This document shows positions 6,762-8,352 of a stretch of 8,352 bases of DNA, piece after piece. A model generated the notes under the pieces. It was not told the origin of the DNA and did no database searches. It was given only the letters and a program-made list of their open reading frames with translations. Each line of letters begins with the position of its first letter. Within the stretch, counting starts at the first letter, position 1. The position numbers and the translations under genes are program-made. The DNA is from Myxococcaceae bacterium (GTDB taxonomy: Bacteria > Myxococcota > Myxococcia > Myxococcales > Myxococcaceae), in the NCBI GenBank assembly GCA_018262385.1, contig JAGSPQ010000105.1:1-8352 (forward strand), written 5' to 3'.

Positions 6762-8352
6762 TCACAGCCAGCTGTCGACGGTGCGCCCCAGCCCGGCGAT
6801 CGCCCGCTCGGCGGCGAGCACGCCGAAGTGGTTCGCCTCCTCGAAGAGCGCGAGCCCGCCGAGGTCGGTGTGGGCGAAGTGGAGCGAGCCCTCGAGCGAC
6901 TCCAGCGCCTGCTGCCGGGCGCCGCCCCAGACGAACCCGGGCCGCGGCTTGATCATCGCGTGTCCCCACCGCATCACCTCCAGGCGGGTGGCGAGGGCGC
7001 GGATGTCCTTGTGGGCCGGAGTGAGGTCGGCGAGGACGACCTGTTCCCACTCGGGGTAGCGGGTCTCGAGCAGCCGGGTGCGCTCGGCTTTCGGGTCCGC
7101 GCCGGCGAGCGGGCAGTACCAGGTGAGCACGGTCGGGCCGTGGACGTCGGCCCGCGGCGCCTGGTGGGTGGCGACGACGTACCCGATGCTCTTCGACTCG
7201 TAGAAGACGTTGTCCCAGGCGAGCGGGAAGCCGCGGCCGGTAGGGCGGGCGGAGAGGGTGAGGTTGGCGACCACCCACGGGCTGCACTGAAACTCCTTCA
7301 CGAAGGCGGGCGGGCGCTGGCGCCAGGGCGCGAGGACCCGGGCGGCGACGTGGCGCGGGCAGGCGAGGACCACCTGGCGGGCGCGCAGCTGCACCGGCTT
7401 TTGGGTGGCGGCATCGAGGGCGTGGGCGGTCCAGCCGGTGGGCGTGGGCTCGAGGGTGTGGACGAGGCAGCGGTGGCGCAGCCGCCCGGCGGGCACCGAG
7501 CGGGCGAGTTGGGAAATCAGCCGCCCGTTGCCCTCGGGCCAGCTCAGATAACCGTCGTTCTTCTCCTCGCCGGTCTGACGGGAAGAGAAGTACCAGATGC
7601 CCGCCCAGGCCGAGGTGTCGGCGGCGGTCGAGCCGAAGTCGTCGAGGCAGGCGTACTCGACCAGCCACTTCAGCCGGGGGGAGTCGAATCGTTGGAGCTC
7701 CAACCATTGCGCCATCGAGAGCTTGTCGAGCTGGGTCCACTCGGCGTCGTCGCTGCCGGAGGCCACCGGCACCGCGAACGCCTTGCGCCCCTTCCCGTCG
7801 CGCGCGCCGGCGAACGCCTGCATCTGGGCCTCGAACCGCGCCAGCTGGGCGAGGTCTTCGGCCGAGGCGCCCACCCGGAGGTAGAGCCCCTCGTACCAGG
7901 AGCCCTGGAAGAAGATCCGCTCCTCTGGCTCCTGGATCAGCGCCTCTTCGGCGTACTGGGGGCTGCCGTGCGCGTCGACGCCGGTCAGCGCGCCCAGCTC
8001 CTTCAGCAGCCGGGGCACCGGGCCGGTGGCGGTGAGCGGAGCGGGCAGGTAGTGCGCGCCCCAGGGGTAGGCGCTGGCGGCGTTCTTGCCGCTCCGGGCA
8101 GTGCCGCCTTCGACCGCGTCGAGCTCGCAGACCATCACGTCGGTCACCCCCGCTCCCGCCAGGCGCCAGGCGGCAGAGAGGCCCGCAGCTCCGGCGCCGA
8201 CGATCAGCACGTCGACGGTGCGCTCGGGCTCCGGGGCAAGGGGAGGCGGTCCAGTGCGCAGCAGGTGACCGGTCTCGACCAGCCACTTCAGCCGGGGGGA
8301 GTCGAATCGTTGGAGCTCCAACCATTGCGCCATCGAGAGCTTGTCGAGCTGG
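6762..8352 (-). CDS. FAD-dependent amine-oxidase-type oxidoreductase, 5'-incomplete
   Basis: This is a flavoprotein of the NAD(P)/FAD-dependent amine oxidase superfamily. Numbering from the first ATG (8333; 523 residues), an N-terminal Rossmann motif spans about 40-80: GAGAAG at 46-51, E70 for the FAD ribose, and GG at 76-77. The C-terminal FAD-contact motif lies at about 483-510 (FAHTDLGGLALFEEAN region). The centre carries a YACLDDFG motif and an Ala/Trp-rich segment ending in WYFSSR, probably part of the substrate region. Substrate and product are unknown. The frame has no stop before the window edge, and residues 1-20 are an exact copy of residues 207-226 encoded by a 79-bp repeat. The ATG at 8333 is therefore probably an internal Met of the copied segment, and the true N-terminus, possibly an export signal, is missing. 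Reliable sequence begins at about residue 21. The stop is 10 bp from that of the convergent amidohydrolase. Confidence 0.88.
   Translation of the reverse strand, partial: QLDKLSMAQWLELQRFDSPRLKWLVETGHLLRTGPPPLAPEPERTVDVLIVGAGAAGLSAAWRLAGAGVTDVMVCELDAVEGGTARSGKNAASAYPWGAHYLPAPLTATGPVPRLLKELGALTGVDAHGSPQYAEEALIQEPEERIFFQGSWYEGLYLRVGASAEDLAQLARFEAQMQAFAGARDGKGRKAFAVPVASGSDDAEWTQLDKLSMAQWLELQRFDSPRLKWLVEYACLDDFGSTAADTSAWAGIWYFSSRQTGEEKNDGYLSWPEGNGRLISQLARSVPAGRLRHRCLVHTLEPTPTGWTAHALDAATQKPVQLRARQVVLACPRHVAARVLAPWRQRPPAFVKEFQCSPWVVANLTLSARPTGRGFPLAWDNVFYESKSIGYVVATHQAPRADVHGPTVLTWYCPLAGADPKAERTRLLETRYPEWEQVVLADLTPAHKDIRALATRLEVMRWGHAMIKPRPGFVWGGARQQALESLEGSLHFAHTDLGGLALFEEANHFGVLAAERAIAGLGRTVDSWL
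7656..7734. repeat. 79-bp direct repeat, internal copy
   Basis: This segment is identical over all 79 bases to 8274-8352, at a distance of 618 bp (206 codons, in frame). Here it sits in the middle of the oxidoreductase gene and runs on smoothly into the YACLDDFG motif, so this copy is the native one. The identity stops abruptly at 7655/8273. Confidence 0.97.
8274..8352. repeat. 79-bp direct repeat, copy at the window edge
   Basis: This is an exact copy of 7656-7734 that ends at the last base of the window, so its full length cannot be seen. It replaces what should be the N-terminus of the oxidoreductase with a segment normally found about 200 residues further in. The exact identity, the abrupt boundary and the position at the sequence end fit a graph-assembly join better than a gene duplication. 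Confidence 0.95.

Noticed and set aside
6749..6775. Possible terminator between the convergent amidohydrolase and oxidoreductase genes
   Set aside because: The spacer is 10 bp and I see no convincing stem with a T-run.
4480..7059. Open frame of 859 codons on the plus strand
   Set aside because: It overlaps three well-supported genes in wrong frames, is Gly/Ala/Glu/Arg-rich and shows no domain. It is best explained by absence of stop codons in very GC-rich DNA.

Overview
The window is very GC-rich, with almost every third codon position G or C. It encodes large lipoproteins with Gly/Thr linkers, Cys-rich modules and ASH-type repeats. That style points to a myxobacterium or close relative (Myxococcota, probably Cystobacterineae). 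This is inferred from protein style only; no rRNA or marker gene is present.

Layout: five protein genes alternate strand, so none forms an operon with a neighbour in view. (1) 5-964 (-) is a secreted Cys-rich lipoprotein with three near-identical 10-cysteine modules, a divergent fourth, and two Gly-rich linkers. (2) 1168-4401 (+) is a 1077-residue lipoprotein with about six ASH-like beta domains, a von Willebrand factor A domain with an intact metal site, and a small C-terminal domain. (3) 4408-5448 (-) is a polytopic membrane protein of unknown function with histidines in or near its membrane segments. (4) 5522-6751 (+) is a metal-dependent amidohydrolase (Amidohydro_2 type) with a Tat/lipoprotein-like leader. 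(5) 6762 to the right edge (-) is an FAD-dependent amine-oxidase-type oxidoreductase whose true 5' end is not present. Genes 1/2 diverge from a 203-bp spacer with two inverted repeats. Genes 3/4 diverge from a 73-bp spacer. Genes 2/3 and 4/5 converge with only 6 and 10 bp between stop codons. No stretch over 300 bp lacks a gene.

Function: genes 1 and 2 look like cell-envelope or surface proteins (binding or adhesion by inference), and gene 4 is probably exported too. Genes 3 and 5 give no pathway by context. I see no rRNA, tRNA, CRISPR array, insertion sequence, integrase or defence genes.

The most important caution is at the right edge. The last 79 bases (8274-8352) exactly duplicate 7656-7734 inside the same gene. 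This places a copy of an internal segment of the oxidoreductase in front of its FAD-binding domain. It looks more like an assembly join at a contig end than biology, and the apparent ATG at 8333 should not be trusted as the start.
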